64,000 nucleotides of DNA. Source: JACRIM01 sp038042195 (GTDB lineage: Bacteria; Planctomycetota; Phycisphaerae; UBA1845; UTPLA1). This document shows positions 7,927 to 16,588 of the stretch, in pieces; position 1 is the first letter of the stretch, and each line of letters starts with the position of its first letter. Location of the stretch: NCBI GenBank assembly GCA_038042195.1, contig JBBTET010000017.1, positions 4,757-68,756 on the forward strand, read 5' to 3'. The translations under genes and the position numbers were made by a program. The notes beneath the pieces are model-generated. The model searched no databases and had not been told where the DNA came from. It was given only the letters and a program-made list of their open reading frames with translations.

Positions 7927-10900
7927 ATGAACATACCTCTCAACCTCAAATCCGATTCCGGTCACGGCTCCGGCGGCTCCTGCGGAACCCACTCCGACGC
8001 CACAAAGCCTGCCGCTAAATCCGGCGGTGGCTGCTCCTCAGGCGGATGCTGCTCCACCAAGAGCGAGCCGAAGGACACGCCCGTCGGCTTCGTCACGCTC
8101 AACGTCGGCATGGTCAAGGCCGAGAAATCGCGCCCCACGATCGACGATCTGCCCTTCGCGCCGACGACCAAATATCCGCAGGGCCTCTTCATCGGCCTCG
8201 ATGTCGGCAGCACCACGGTGAAGTTCGTCGTCGTCGACCCCGTCACCGATGAAATCCTCCACAAAGACTACCAACGCCACGACACCAAGCAGCCCGAGAA
8301 GTGCATCGAGATGCTTCGCACCATCGAAGCCAAGTTCACCGACGTGCCGCGAAACACCTACCGCGTCTTCATGACCGGCAGCGGCGGCTCCTCCATCGGC
8401 AAGCGCATCGGCGCGAAGTTCGTGCAGGAGGTCAACGCCGTCAGCCTCTCCGTCGAAAAAACGTACCCCGACGTGCAAAGCGTCGTCGAACTCGGCGGCC
8501 AGGACGCCAAGATCATCGTCTTCAAGACCGACGAATCCACCGGCAAGAAAAAGAAAATCCCCTCGATGAACGACAAGTGCGCCGGCGGCACCGGCGCGGT
8601 CATCGATAAGATCAACGCCAAACTGCGAATCCCCTCCGACGAACTCTGCAACATGGGCTACGCCGGCCTCAAGCTCCATCCCGTCGCCGGCAAGTGCGGC
8701 GTCTTCGCCGAGACGGATATCAACGGCCTGCAAAAGCAGGGTGTCCCCCCTGACGAACTCATGGCCAGCCTCTTCGAGAGCATCATCCAGCAAAACCTCA
8801 GCGTCCTCACCCGGGGCCACACGCTCCGCCCACAGGTGCTCCTCCTCGGCGGGCCGAATTGCTACATCAAAGGCATGCGCGACTGCTGGCGGCACAACAT
8901 CCCCGCCATCTGGCGCGAGCGCAACGTGCCGTTCGATGAATCGAAGCCCATCGAGGAACTCATCATCGTCCCGGAGAATGCGCAATACTTCGCCGCCCTC
9001 GGCGCGGTCGAATACGCCAAGATCGAAGTGCAGGACAATCCCAACTTCGGCGTCTATCGCGGACTCGGCGACCTGGAGTGGTACGTCGGCGTCGGACGAC
9101 TCGAAGAGAAGAAGGCTGCCGGCGGCCGCGGATTGTGGAAAGAGGCGACCGACCTCGCCGACTTTAAGAAGCGATATCAAAAAGAGCCGTGGGCACCAGT
9201 GTCCTTCGCACCGGGTTCACTCGTCAAGGCATTCGTCGGCCTCGACGGCGGCAGCACCAGCACCAAAGGCGTACTTCTCGACATGGAAAAGCGCGTCATC
9301 GCCAGCGCCTACCAACTCTCCAAGGGCAACCCCATCGAAGACACGATGGAAATCATCGCCGCACTGCACAAGCAGATCACCGACCAGGGCTGCACGCTCG
9401 AAGTCCTCGGCGTCAGCACCACCGGCTACGCGAAAGACATCCTCAAAGAAGTCATCGGTGCCGACGTGGCCCTCGTCGAAACGGTCGCGCATACCCAGGC
9501 GGGCCTGCACTTCTACCCAGAGACCGACGTGATCGTCGATGTCGGCGGCCAGGACATCAAACTCATCATCCTCAAAAACGGCCAGGTCAAGGACTTCAAA
9601 CTCAACACCCAATGCTCCGCCGGCAACGGCTACTTTCTGCAAAGCACGGCCCAGGGCTTCGGCTTCAAGGTCGAGGAGTTCGCCGACATCGCCTTTTCCG
9701 CAGAGGCCATGCCCAGCTTCGGCTACGGCTGCGCCGTCTTTATGCAGAGCGACATCGTCGACTTCCAACGCCAGGGCTGGTCCCCGCACGAAATCATGGC
9801 CGGCCTCTGCGACGTGCTGCCGAAGAATATCTGGCTCTACGTTTCGCAGATTCCGAACCTCGCCAAGCTCGGCACGAACTTCGTCCTGCAAGGCGGCACG
9901 CAACACAACCTCGCCGCCGTAAAGACGCAGGTGGATTTCATCACCAGCCGCTTCAAGGGCACCGGCGTCGAGCCGAAGGTCATCGTTCACAAGTTCTGCG
10001 GTGAGGCCGGCGCGATCGGCTGCGCGGTCGAGGCCCATCGCCTCTTCACCGAGAACGACCTGCGCACCACTTTCATCGGCCTCGAGCGCGTGCAGCAAAT
10101 CAAGTTCCGCACCACGCGCGAAGAGGCGACTCGCTGCTACTTCTGCAAGAACAAGTGCCTGCGAACCTTCATCGACGTGAAGACCGGCGAAGCCGCCGCC
10201 GCGCCGGGTGTTCTCATCGACCTCACCACCCACATCATCAAGACCGGCCCTGAATCAGGCCACCCCACGCGCATCAAGCACGGCGATTCCTCGACCGCGC
10301 AAGCCCACGGATCGCAATCCGTGGGCGTCGATGGCGTCACCGCGCCTCCGAAGAAATCTAAATCCAAAGTCCCCCTCCAAGCCGACGAAAAGCGCCTCAT
10401 CATCGCCACCTGCGAAAAAGGCACGGTCGAAGATGTCAACGACATGCGCGACATCAAGGCCGGCCTCGACGCCGCGAAAAAGGCGAACCCGAACTTCGCC
10501 GAGATCGGTGCCCGCGAAGCCTTTGCCCCGGCGAATGTGCAATGCGTCGCCGACACACCGCCGAAGGTGACCATGACAAACTTCCTCAAGAAGAAGGAAA
10601 TCGAACGCCGCGTCGAGTTGATGAAGAAACGCGAGAACATCCGCATCGGAATGCCGCGCGTCCTAAACATGTACTCGATGGGGCCTTGGTTCATGGCCTA
10701 CTTCGAGTCCCTCGGCATCGCCAAGCGCAACCTGATCTGGTCCGACTACACCGGCGAAGAGATGTACAAAGAAGGCGCGAAGCGCGGGGCCATCGACCCC
10801 TGCTTCCCCAGCAAGATCGGCATCCCCCACGTCCACAACCTGCTCTACCACAAGCACAAGGACACCCCGCTCGACTACATCTTCTTCCCGATGATCGATT

Positions 10901-11811
10901 GCATGCCGACCTTCCTGGAAAATATCCAGAGCAGCCGCGCCTGCCCGACCGTCTCCGCGACGCCAGAGGCTGTGAAGGCCGCCTTCACCAAGGAAAGCGA
11001 TCTCTTCAAGGAACTCGGCACGGTCTACCTCGACACCTTCGTAAACTTCAGCGAGCCGGGCCTGCTCCAGCGGCAGATGTACGACGAGTTCGCCGACAAA
11101 TTCGGCCTCTCGCGCGAAGAGAACGCCCGCGCCTGTCGCGTGGCCTGGGATCATTACGACACCCTCTGGGCCGAACAGCGACGCCAGGCCCGCGAACTGC
11201 TCGACCGCATCGAGGCCAACGACGAGGTCGGCGTCGTCCTGCTCACCCGCCCCTACCACCACGACCCCGGCGTCTGCCACGAAATCCCCGACGAATTCCA
11301 AAAACTCGGCATCCCCGTCTTCACCATGGACGCCCTGCCGCGCGACCCGGACATGCTCGACCGCCTCTTCGGCGAAGAGGTCCGCCGCGGCGACTTCGCC
11401 AGCGTCGTCTCCATCGAGGACGTCTGGAAGAACGCCTACAGTGAAAACACCAATCGCAAGATATGGGCCGCCAAGTACGCCGCCCGACATCCAAATCTCG
11501 TCGCGCTGGAACTCTCCAGCTTCAAGTGCGGCCACGACGCCCCCATCTACAGCGTCGTCGAAGAGATCGTGGAGAAAAGCGGCACGCCCTACTTCTGCTT
11601 CAAGGACATCGACGAAAACAAACCCACCGGCTCCATCAAGATTCGCATCGAGACCATCGCCTACTTTCTGCGCCGCCACCGCGACAAGCTGGTCCGCAAC
11701 AAGAAGAAAATGGCCGACATCGAATCGCGCCTCGCGGACATGGAACGCGAGCTTCGCGCAAAACACCACGCAACCTCGCGCGTGGAATTGGCGACGGTGG
11801 TGGGGGTGTAA
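7927..11811 (+). CDS. Giant acyl-CoA dehydratase activase: two BadF/BcrA ATPase domains plus DUF2229
   Basis: 1294 residues. Residues 15-45 are rich in Gly and Cys. ATPase domain 1 (~83-370) has GLDVGSTTVKF and cysteines C218 (DKCAGGTG) and C257 (GKCGVF). Domain 2 (~432-690) has GLDGGSTSTKG, C563 (TQCSAGNG) and C602 (YGCAVF). These match the two cluster-binding cysteines per subunit of homodimeric activases, so one chain probably makes its own pseudo-dimer around one [4Fe-4S] cluster. A C737-x2-C740-x3-C744 motif follows, then a low-complexity linker, then a DUF2229 domain (~900-1230). Its job would be ATP-driven electron injection into the protein at 4374. The linker contains a repeat palindrome in frame (10303-10326). 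Confidence 0.85.
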   Translation: MNIPLNLKSDSGHGSGGSCGTHSDATKPAAKSGGGCSSGGCCSTKSEPKDTPVGFVTLNVGMVKAEKSRPTIDDLPFAPTTKYPQGLFIGLDVGSTTVKFVVVDPVTDEILHKDYQRHDTKQPEKCIEMLRTIEAKFTDVPRNTYRVFMTGSGGSSIGKRIGAKFVQEVNAVSLSVEKTYPDVQSVVELGGQDAKIIVFKTDESTGKKKKIPSMNDKCAGGTGAVIDKINAKLRIPSDELCNMGYAGLKLHPVAGKCGVFAETDINGLQKQGVPPDELMASLFESIIQQNLSVLTRGHTLRPQVLLLGGPNCYIKGMRDCWRHNIPAIWRERNVPFDESKPIEELIIVPENAQYFAALGAVEYAKIEVQDNPNFGVYRGLGDLEWYVGVGRLEEKKAAGGRGLWKEATDLADFKKRYQKEPWAPVSFAPGSLVKAFVGLDGGSTSTKGVLLDMEKRVIASAYQLSKGNPIEDTMEIIAALHKQITDQGCTLEVLGVSTTGYAKDILKEVIGADVALVETVAHTQAGLHFYPETDVIVDVGGQDIKLIILKNGQVKDFKLNTQCSAGNGYFLQSTAQGFGFKVEEFADIAFSAEAMPSFGYGCAVFMQSDIVDFQRQGWSPHEIMAGLCDVLPKNIWLYVSQIPNLAKLGTNFVLQGGTQHNLAAVKTQVDFITSRFKGTGVEPKVIVHKFCGEAGAIGCAVEAHRLFTENDLRTTFIGLERVQQIKFRTTREEATRCYFCKNKCLRTFIDVKTGEAAAAPGVLIDLTTHIIKTGPESGHPTRIKHGDSSTAQAHGSQSVGVDGVTAPPKKSKSKVPLQADEKRLIIATCEKGTVEDVNDMRDIKAGLDAAKKANPNFAEIGAREAFAPANVQCVADTPPKVTMTNFLKKKEIERRVELMKKRENIRIGMPRVLNMYSMGPWFMAYFESLGIAKRNLIWSDYTGEEMYKEGAKRGAIDPCFPSKIGIPHVHNLLYHKHKDTPLDYIFFPMIDCMPTFLENIQSSRACPTVSATPEAVKAAFTKESDLFKELGTVYLDTFVNFSEPGLLQRQMYDEFADKFGLSREENARACRVAWDHYDTLWAEQRRQARELLDRIEANDEVGVVLLTRPYHHDPGVCHEIPDEFQKLGIPVFTMDALPRDPDMLDRLFGEEVRRGDFASVVSIEDVWKNAYSENTNRKIWAAKYAARHPNLVALELSSFKCGHDAPIYSVVEEIVEKSGTPYFCFKDIDENKPTGSIKIRIETIAYFLRRHRDKLVRNKKKMADIESRLADMERELRAKHHATSRVELATVVGV
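10303..10326. repeat. REP-like palindrome inside the activase gene
   Basis: Perfect 10-base arms GCCCACGGAT and ATCCGTGGGC enclose a CGCA loop. It is read in frame as part of AQAHGSQSVGVDG, between the Cys motif and the DUF2229 domain. Confidence 0.85.
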
Positions 11812-11877
11812 AACCGCCGGCCATACGTATATAATTGCGTACACAAGCGAGTGGCGCAATACATACGGAGGCCCAGC

Positions 11878-12111
11878 ATGACAACGGAACAACTCGTCCG
11901 CCGTATGCGACACCAGCCGTTCCGAAAGTTCCGCATTCACCTCGCGGACGGACGGCACGTGGATGTGAAGCACCCCGACTTCATCGCCCGCTCCCCCGCC
12001 GGCCGCACAGCGGTGATCTACACCGGCACCGACACCACTGAGACGGTCGATTTGCTATTGGTCACAAGCCTCGAAGTCCTGAACGGACATTCGGGTAGAG
12101 CGCGACGATAA
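11878..12111 (+). CDS. Small conserved-type hypothetical protein
   Basis: 77 residues: TTEQLVRRMRHQPFRKFRIHL, then ADGRHVDVKHPDFIA and GRTAVIYT. I recall short proteins with the pattern QPFxPFxIHLADGRxxxVxHPDF from planctomycetes and related bacteria; no function is known. The ATG at 11878 has an excellent ribosome site (ACGGAGG at 11865-11871), while the upstream in-frame ATG does not. It starts 66 bases after the activase stop and ends 4 bases before the next gene, so it is likely in the same operon. Confidence 0.7.
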   Translation: MTTEQLVRRMRHQPFRKFRIHLADGRHVDVKHPDFIARSPAGRTAVIYTGTDTTETVDLLLVTSLEVLNGHSGRARR

Positions 12112-12115
12112 ATTC

Positions 12116-13138
12116 ATGAATGACACATCAACGGCGGCGGCTTCGACGATGTCCATGCCCAACGGATCCGCTCCCGCCTCTTCGCCGATCGTATCGACAG
12201 ATGTCGCGTTGAGTGTGATTCAAGAAGTGGTCAACAAAGTCACCGGGAAGTCCGTGCCGATCGCTCGCGACACCCGTATGGACCGGTACTTCATCGAGCT
12301 GTCCGGCACAGATGACCTCGATTATCTCGATCTCTCCTTCAAACTCGACGCAAAGCTCGGAGTCAAGATCACAAAAGAAGATTGGGCTTATTTGTCTGGC
12401 GGAACTCCAAAGATGTCAAAGGAAGAGTGGGAGGCGAAGTATGCGGAGTTCTTCACGTTTGGCAGGCTCGCGGATGTTGTTGCCTCGCGAGCGCGACTCG
12501 GTATTGTCCGGCCCGTGACGATACTCGGATCAACCTCGCTTTCGGCCGGCGCATTTCAGTCGATCGAGCGAATTGCGTTTTCAATTAACCCGGAGATCGA
12601 GCGATTCGCTCCAAGCACTCCAATATTAGATCGCCTTTCTGGATCGAGTCTTGTGATCTTCTGGGCGCGAGTCCTCACCATCTCAGGAAGCCACGTCCCT
12701 CCACTGCATAAGACAAGATTGATCCGCTTCTTGGAATCTGCCTACTTGTTCGCGGTCTGGACGCTGGTAATTGGTCTTGTCGGCGGCACTGGAGGAGCAA
12801 TTCTTTGTGCGGCATTTGGCGTACACAATCCAATCGGCACCACGGGGCTGTTCACTGGCTGGATCGGCGTGCTGGGAGCAATTGGAACCGGGATTTTCGC
12901 TGTTGCCCTACACGGATTTCATCGATTGATAAGAGCACTTGAGCCGAGGGAAGTCATCCTGCCGCACGACATTCGTACCTTCCGTGACCTCGCCGAACTC
13001 ATCTCCGGCGACCGCGGCGGCTGGTGTACCAAGTGTGATTACGACCTCACCGGCCTCACCTCCGACATCTGCCCAGAGTGCGGAACACCGATCAGCCCCA
13101 ACCCGCTACAATGGGCCAAGAGCGAACCGAAATCCTGA
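12116..13138 (+). CDS. Membrane protein with acyl-carrier-like domain and C-terminal zinc ribbon
   Basis: 340 residues. Residues ~30-95 have the length and helix pattern of an acyl carrier domain, with GTDDLDYLDLSFKLDAKLGVKI where carriers have DSLD followed by an amphipathic helix. Asp67 stands where the phosphopantetheine serine would be, so the domain should not be chargeable. Two hydrophobic helices follow at ~220-245 and ~255-280. The C terminus is a four-cysteine ribbon (CTKCDYDLTGL...CPECG) of a kind frequent in planctomycetes. The middle of the gene (12380-12800) is lower in GC than its ends. The function is unknown. Confidence 0.65.
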   Translation: MNDTSTAAASTMSMPNGSAPASSPIVSTDVALSVIQEVVNKVTGKSVPIARDTRMDRYFIELSGTDDLDYLDLSFKLDAKLGVKITKEDWAYLSGGTPKMSKEEWEAKYAEFFTFGRLADVVASRARLGIVRPVTILGSTSLSAGAFQSIERIAFSINPEIERFAPSTPILDRLSGSSLVIFWARVLTISGSHVPPLHKTRLIRFLESAYLFAVWTLVIGLVGGTGGAILCAAFGVHNPIGTTGLFTGWIGVLGAIGTGIFAVALHGFHRLIRALEPREVILPHDIRTFRDLAELISGDRGGWCTKCDYDLTGLTSDICPECGTPISPNPLQWAKSEPKS

Positions 13139-13145
13139 GCAACCC

Positions 13146-13436
13146 ATGCCCACCCCCGCCGACAAAACCATGTTCGAAATCTACCGCGAAGCCGACTACG
13201 CCCGGCTCTATCGCGTTGTCTTCTTCACCGATCTCGATGAGCACAACAAAGAGGCCGAGATCAACCGGGCCATGGCCGGCGAGCACGTCTACGACGGCTT
13301 CCTCGCCGACCGCCGCAAGGACGAGGGCAAGAAGAAACTCGCCGAACTCCTCGCCCGCATGAACCGTGGCGAAAGCGTCACGGCCCAGGACATCGAACGC
13401 GAATTGACCGCCATCGAGGCTATGGCATCGGCCTAA
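13146..13436 (+). CDS. Small hypothetical protein
   Basis: 96 residues, starting at the ATG 7 bases after the previous stop. It is charged and mostly helical (YREADYARLYRVVFFTDLDEHNKEAEI...KKKLAELLARMNRGESVTAQDIERELTAIEAM). No family is recognised. The close spacing suggests co-transcription with the zinc-ribbon membrane protein. No transmembrane segment or signal peptide is seen. Confidence 0.6.
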   Translation: MPTPADKTMFEIYREADYARLYRVVFFTDLDEHNKEAEINRAMAGEHVYDGFLADRRKDEGKKKLAELLARMNRGESVTAQDIERELTAIEAMASA

Positions 13437-13773
13437 ATCTCCGCACGACAAGTACCCCTATCCCCGGCCATTCTTGCTGAAAACCGCATTCTCAACCTTA
13501 ATAACGCTGGTTTCCGTGCGGAATCGCCCGCCCACAATTCCGCGAGAAATACAAAGATTTCACATGGACTTCCCCAATCCGTTCGATTACCATCTCTGTT
13601 GGTTGGTTCGACGACCGAGCTTCTCAGGTTACGTGACAGGTCTTACTTGGCTTCTCGCCCCTGCTATCTCCTTCTCGCAACAAACCATCCGGACCGGATT
13701 GCTGGTCCCTTTCTATATTGACCCGGAAAGCAAAAGACGCGGTCAGCAGGCCCACTACCTTTAGGAAAAAAAC
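13437..13773 (+). other. Possible structured 5' leader of the RNA-binding protein gene
   Basis: 337 bases without a convincing gene; a 96-codon open frame here has poor composition. It contains a 7-bp hairpin (GCGGAAT 13518-13524 with ATTCCGC 13537-13543), an ATCCG/CGGAT pair and a GGACC/GGTCC pair near 13690-13710. AGGA at 13763-13766 is the ribosome site. Long structured leaders are typical of cold-induced RNA-binding protein genes, but regulation here is inference. Confidence 0.4.
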
Positions 13774-14151
13774 ATGGGCAAAAAGTTGTACGTCGGTAAT
13801 CTGAGCTTTAGCGTGAGTGACTCGGATCTCCAACAGTTGTTCTCGGCTCACGGCGATATCGTCTCCGCTCAGGTCATCACCGACCGCGACACCGGCCAAA
13901 GCAAGGGCTTCGGCTTCGTCGAGTTCGGTTCTGACAGCGAGGCCCAGGCGGCCATCGCGGCCCTCGACGGCAAAGACCACGGTGGTCGCGCCTTGAAGGT
14001 CAACGAAGCCAAGCCGAAGGAAAACCGCAGTGGCGGCGGCGGTGGTGGTCGTGGCGGCTACGGTGGTGGCGGCGGCGGCGGAAGTCGCGGCGGCTACGGT
14101 GGTGGCGGCGGCGGTGGTGGTGGCGGTGGTGGTCGCGGCGGACGCTACTAA
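13774..14151 (+). CDS. RNA-binding protein, RRM with glycine-rich tail
   Basis: 125 residues. Residues 3-78 are a complete RNA recognition motif with RNP2 (LYVGNLSF) and RNP1 (KGFGFVEF). Residues ~88-125 are almost pure Gly with interspersed Arg/Tyr (GGRGGYGGGG...GGRGGRY). This is the architecture of cyanobacterial and plant cold-inducible RNA-binding proteins, which bind single-stranded RNA and act as chaperones. The tail is encoded by GGC/GGT repeats, so its length may vary among strains. It is monocistronic, with its own terminator at 14223-14267. Confidence 0.92.
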   Translation: MGKKLYVGNLSFSVSDSDLQQLFSAHGDIVSAQVITDRDTGQSKGFGFVEFGSDSEAQAAIAALDGKDHGGRALKVNEAKPKENRSGGGGGGRGGYGGGGGGGSRGGYGGGGGGGGGGGGRGGRY

Positions 14152-14168
14152 GACCAACCCCCTGTGTG

Positions 14169-14189
14169 GCACGGGCTAATAGCCTGTGC
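14169..14189. repeat. REP-like hairpin, GTGGCAC family
   Basis: GCACGGGCT and AGCCTGTGC flank a 3-base AAT loop with one mismatch, preceded by TGTG. It shares the TGTGGCAC lead with the copies at 1845 and 29962 but has a different stem. It sits between the RNA-binding protein stop and the terminator. Confidence 0.6.
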
Positions 14190-14222
14190 GATACAAGCAT
14201 CAATCAGCGATTCATTCGCAAC

Positions 14223-14267
14223 AAAAAGCCCCGCTCGGCATCTCGCCCGGCGGGGCTTTCTTTTTTT
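14223..14267 (+). terminator. Rho-independent terminator after the RNA-binding protein gene
   Basis: AAAGCCCCGC pairs with GCGGGGCTTT across a 15-base loop, followed by CTTTTTTT. This is the clearest intrinsic terminator in the window. The next gene converges from the other side and may share it. Confidence 0.9.
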
Positions 14268-14293
14268 ACTTCAATTTCGCGCGGCCCTGCATA

Positions 14294-14980
14294 CTATATG
14301 TGGCAACTCTCCACCTCACCCCCGGTCAGCCGAATCACCTCCATCACCAGCTTGCGAACCCCCTCATACACCTCGGCCGGCCCCCGACCGGTCATGTACG
14401 CCGGCGTCGTCACGATCTTGCACCCTTCATCGACGACCATCTCCGTCACCGCGCAATCGCAGTGTACCGCCCCCATCTGATTCATCGCCGCCGCCGTCGC
14501 CTTGTCAGTTCCGATGGTCATCTTCGGATGCAACTCCTTCCGGCCGACAATCCGCGCCAGCATCGCCGGGGCAATGCAAATCGCCCCGATCGGCTTCTTC
14601 GCCGACAACATTTCGCCGACCAGCCGTTCAACCTCGGGATGCACCGTGCAAGTCGGCCCCTCGCTCGCAAACGTGCAGAGATTCTTCGCCGCGCCAAAGC
14701 CGCCGGGGAAAACCAGGGCATCCACCTCGCTTGCCCGCATGTCCTTGAGATTCCTGATCTCGCCCCGAGCGATACGAGCCGACTCAACCAACACATTCCG
14801 CTGCGCCGATTCCGGCTTCTGCGTCGCATGATTCACTACGCCGGCTTGCGCCACGTCCGGCGCACAACAAATCGCCTTCGCCCCGGCCTGATCGATGGCC
14901 AGCAGCGTCAACACCGACTCATGAATCTCCGCCCCATCCAGAAACCCACACCCCGACAGACAGACTGCAATCTTCTTCAT
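14294..14980 (-). CDS. elbB: ElbB-type glyoxalase, DJ-1/PfpI family
   Basis: 228 residues, the normal length for ElbB/YhbL. The Rossmann-like DJ-1/PfpI fold is seen as MKKIAVCLSGCGFLDGAEIHE, VDALVFPGGFGAAKNL and the nucleophile elbow PIGAICIAPAML, with the catalytic cysteine in AICIAP. ElbB proteins have weak glyoxalase activity and were linked to isoprenoid synthesis. The gene stands alone, convergent with the RNA-binding protein gene. It ends with the EVIRLTGG block usual in the family. Confidence 0.92.
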   Translation of the reverse strand: MKKIAVCLSGCGFLDGAEIHESVLTLLAIDQAGAKAICCAPDVAQAGVVNHATQKPESAQRNVLVESARIARGEIRNLKDMRASEVDALVFPGGFGAAKNLCTFASEGPTCTVHPEVERLVGEMLSAKKPIGAICIAPAMLARIVGRKELHPKMTIGTDKATAAAMNQMGAVHCDCAVTEMVVDEGCKIVTTPAYMTGRGPAEVYEGVRKLVMEVIRLTGGEVESCHI

Positions 14981-15088
14981 GGTAGATTCCTCCGACAGTG
15001 GTTGGATTAATGAACACAGGCGCTCACGAAATTATAGTCGTGCGGGCAATCATCGCGCAACAGGACGGCGACTGGTGAAACGGCTTGC

Positions 15089-16588
15089 TTAGAGTTTGTG
15101 ATTCCTGCGACGTCGTCGCAATGTCTGTCTCGCGATGAGGAACGGGAGCATGCCGCCAACGCCGGCGCCACAAGAACCAGCAGAACCAGCTCCACAGTCC
15201 GCCGGAGTTCCCAGGTCAGAAGGCAAACCGGGAGTCGCCGGGGCCGGAGCAGGTTCACACAGGTCACCCACGCTATTCCCGTTCGCGTCTGCCTGGTCAG
15301 CATTTGCAACGGCTGGACAGTTGTCGACGCAGTCCGCAATGCCATCGCCATCCGTATCGGTATCTGTCACGCCACACCCGCAAGCGCCCGGTGCAACTTT
15401 TGTCGCATCATTCGGACAGCCGTCATTGCAGTCGGCCGTGCTGTCACCATCGGTGTCAGTGTCCGGCACGCCGCACCCGCACTGGCCGGGAGCGGTCTTG
15501 GTGGGATCAGCCGGGCAACTGTCGACGCCGGTAACAGGATCGGCTCGGTAAACACCAAAACGCCCATCGCCGAGGGTGACGTAAAAAACGATTTGGCCGC
15601 TGTCGTTGATGGCTTGTGGGGCAGCGGTGCCGCCGCCAAACGAGTTGACGGAGGAGCCGTCGAGTGGATCGCCAAGCTCGATGACCTTGTCGTTAACGGG
15701 GTTCGTACCGGTGTAGATACCGCTGGATGTCGTTCCGGTTCGGGTCGCTCGAAAGGCGAGCGTGCCGGAGGCGTTCATCGAGATGCCCGTGAGGAGCGTG
15801 GAGAACGGCCCTGAAATTGTATCCGTCAGCTTGATGCCGTCCTTAACGATGGCCGCGCCGCCACCAGTGAGACCCAGATCACGCAGCGCGATGAGGGCGT
15901 AGCTTCCGGACGAATTGATGGCCACGCTTTCAGGGAAGTCGCGGTACTCGCCGCTGGTGTCGAGCGCGGGCACGCCAGTGGGAAACTTAAAAACGGCGTA
16001 AGAATTGTCGTCGAGCTGCGCTGAAAAGGCGATGATGCCGGCAGAACTGATCGACGCGAAATGCGGCAAATTGAGTGTGTTGGGCGACGCCGCGCTCGCC
16101 ACCGTATTCACGGTTCCACTTGCGTTGAACACGCCGGCTTCATTGTCGCTGTCGAATCGTCCGCCAAAGACCACGGCACCGCCGTCGCTGATGAACCCAC
16201 CGCCAAGTACTTTGTAATCACCAGTGGAGTCAACGATCTCAGATGCGGAGGTGCCGGAGCCGACGAGAATGGCGGTTTCGCCGTCAAGCCGATTGGCGTT
16301 AAAAGCGACGCTGCCGCTGTTGTTGATAGTCGTAGGGCCGAAGCCGGCGTAGGTCGTGCCGGTGCCGATCATCTCGACGGTCGGGCCGCCGTTGCCCGTG
16401 TACACACCGGAGACGCCGGCATCGAGCGTGGCCGTAAACGCGACAAGTCCGGAGTTGTTGATGCTGGGGTGTGAGTCGAACGACTGAAACGGGCCGCTGG
16501 AATCAGCGATACGCGTGAACGTGTAAGTGACGGCCTGGAGCGGGGTCGCTACAGTAAAGAGCACCAGAACAATAAGTCGAAGTCTCAT
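15089..16588 (-). CDS. Secreted NxxGxxAF-repeat protein with thrombospondin-3 repeats and a Cys-Gly sorting tail
   Basis: 499 residues from the ATG at 16588, which gives a clean signal peptide (RLRLIVLVLFTVATPLQA). At least seven copies of an NxxGxxAF-like unit follow (INNSGLVAF, INNSGSVAF, ISDGGAVVF, ISSAGIIAF, INSSGSYAL, MNASGTLAF, INDSGQIVF), probably a beta-propeller-like surface domain. Two calcium-binding thrombospondin type 3 repeats follow (DTDTDGDSTADC, DTDTDGDGIADCVDNCP). The end is CGAGSAGSCGAGVGG, a short hydrophobic stretch (MLPFLIA) and RRRRR, a tripartite pattern resembling C-terminal sorting signals. It is a likely cell-surface protein. Confidence 0.85.
   Translation of the reverse strand: MRLRLIVLVLFTVATPLQAVTYTFTRIADSSGPFQSFDSHPSINNSGLVAFTATLDAGVSGVYTGNGGPTVEMIGTGTTYAGFGPTTINNSGSVAFNANRLDGETAILVGSGTSASEIVDSTGDYKVLGGGFISDGGAVVFGGRFDSDNEAGVFNASGTVNTVASAASPNTLNLPHFASISSAGIIAFSAQLDDNSYAVFKFPTGVPALDTSGEYRDFPESVAINSSGSYALIALRDLGLTGGGAAIVKDGIKLTDTISGPFSTLLTGISMNASGTLAFRATRTGTTSSGIYTGTNPVNDKVIELGDPLDGSSVNSFGGGTAAPQAINDSGQIVFYVTLGDGRFGVYRADPVTGVDSCPADPTKTAPGQCGCGVPDTDTDGDSTADCNDGCPNDATKVAPGACGCGVTDTDTDGDGIADCVDNCPAVANADQADANGNSVGDLCEPAPAPATPGLPSDLGTPADCGAGSAGSCGAGVGGMLPFLIARQTLRRRRRNHKL

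Noticed and set aside
10663..11973. 436-codon open frame on the minus strand
   Set aside because: It lies opposite the activase gene, whose conserved motifs continue through the whole stretch. The translation is rich in Val, Ala, Asp and Gly, as expected for a GC-rich antisense frame.
13474..13764. 96-codon frame ahead of the RNA-binding protein gene
   Set aside because: No ribosome site and atypical codon use, and the sequence has hairpins typical of a leader. Treated as untranslated.
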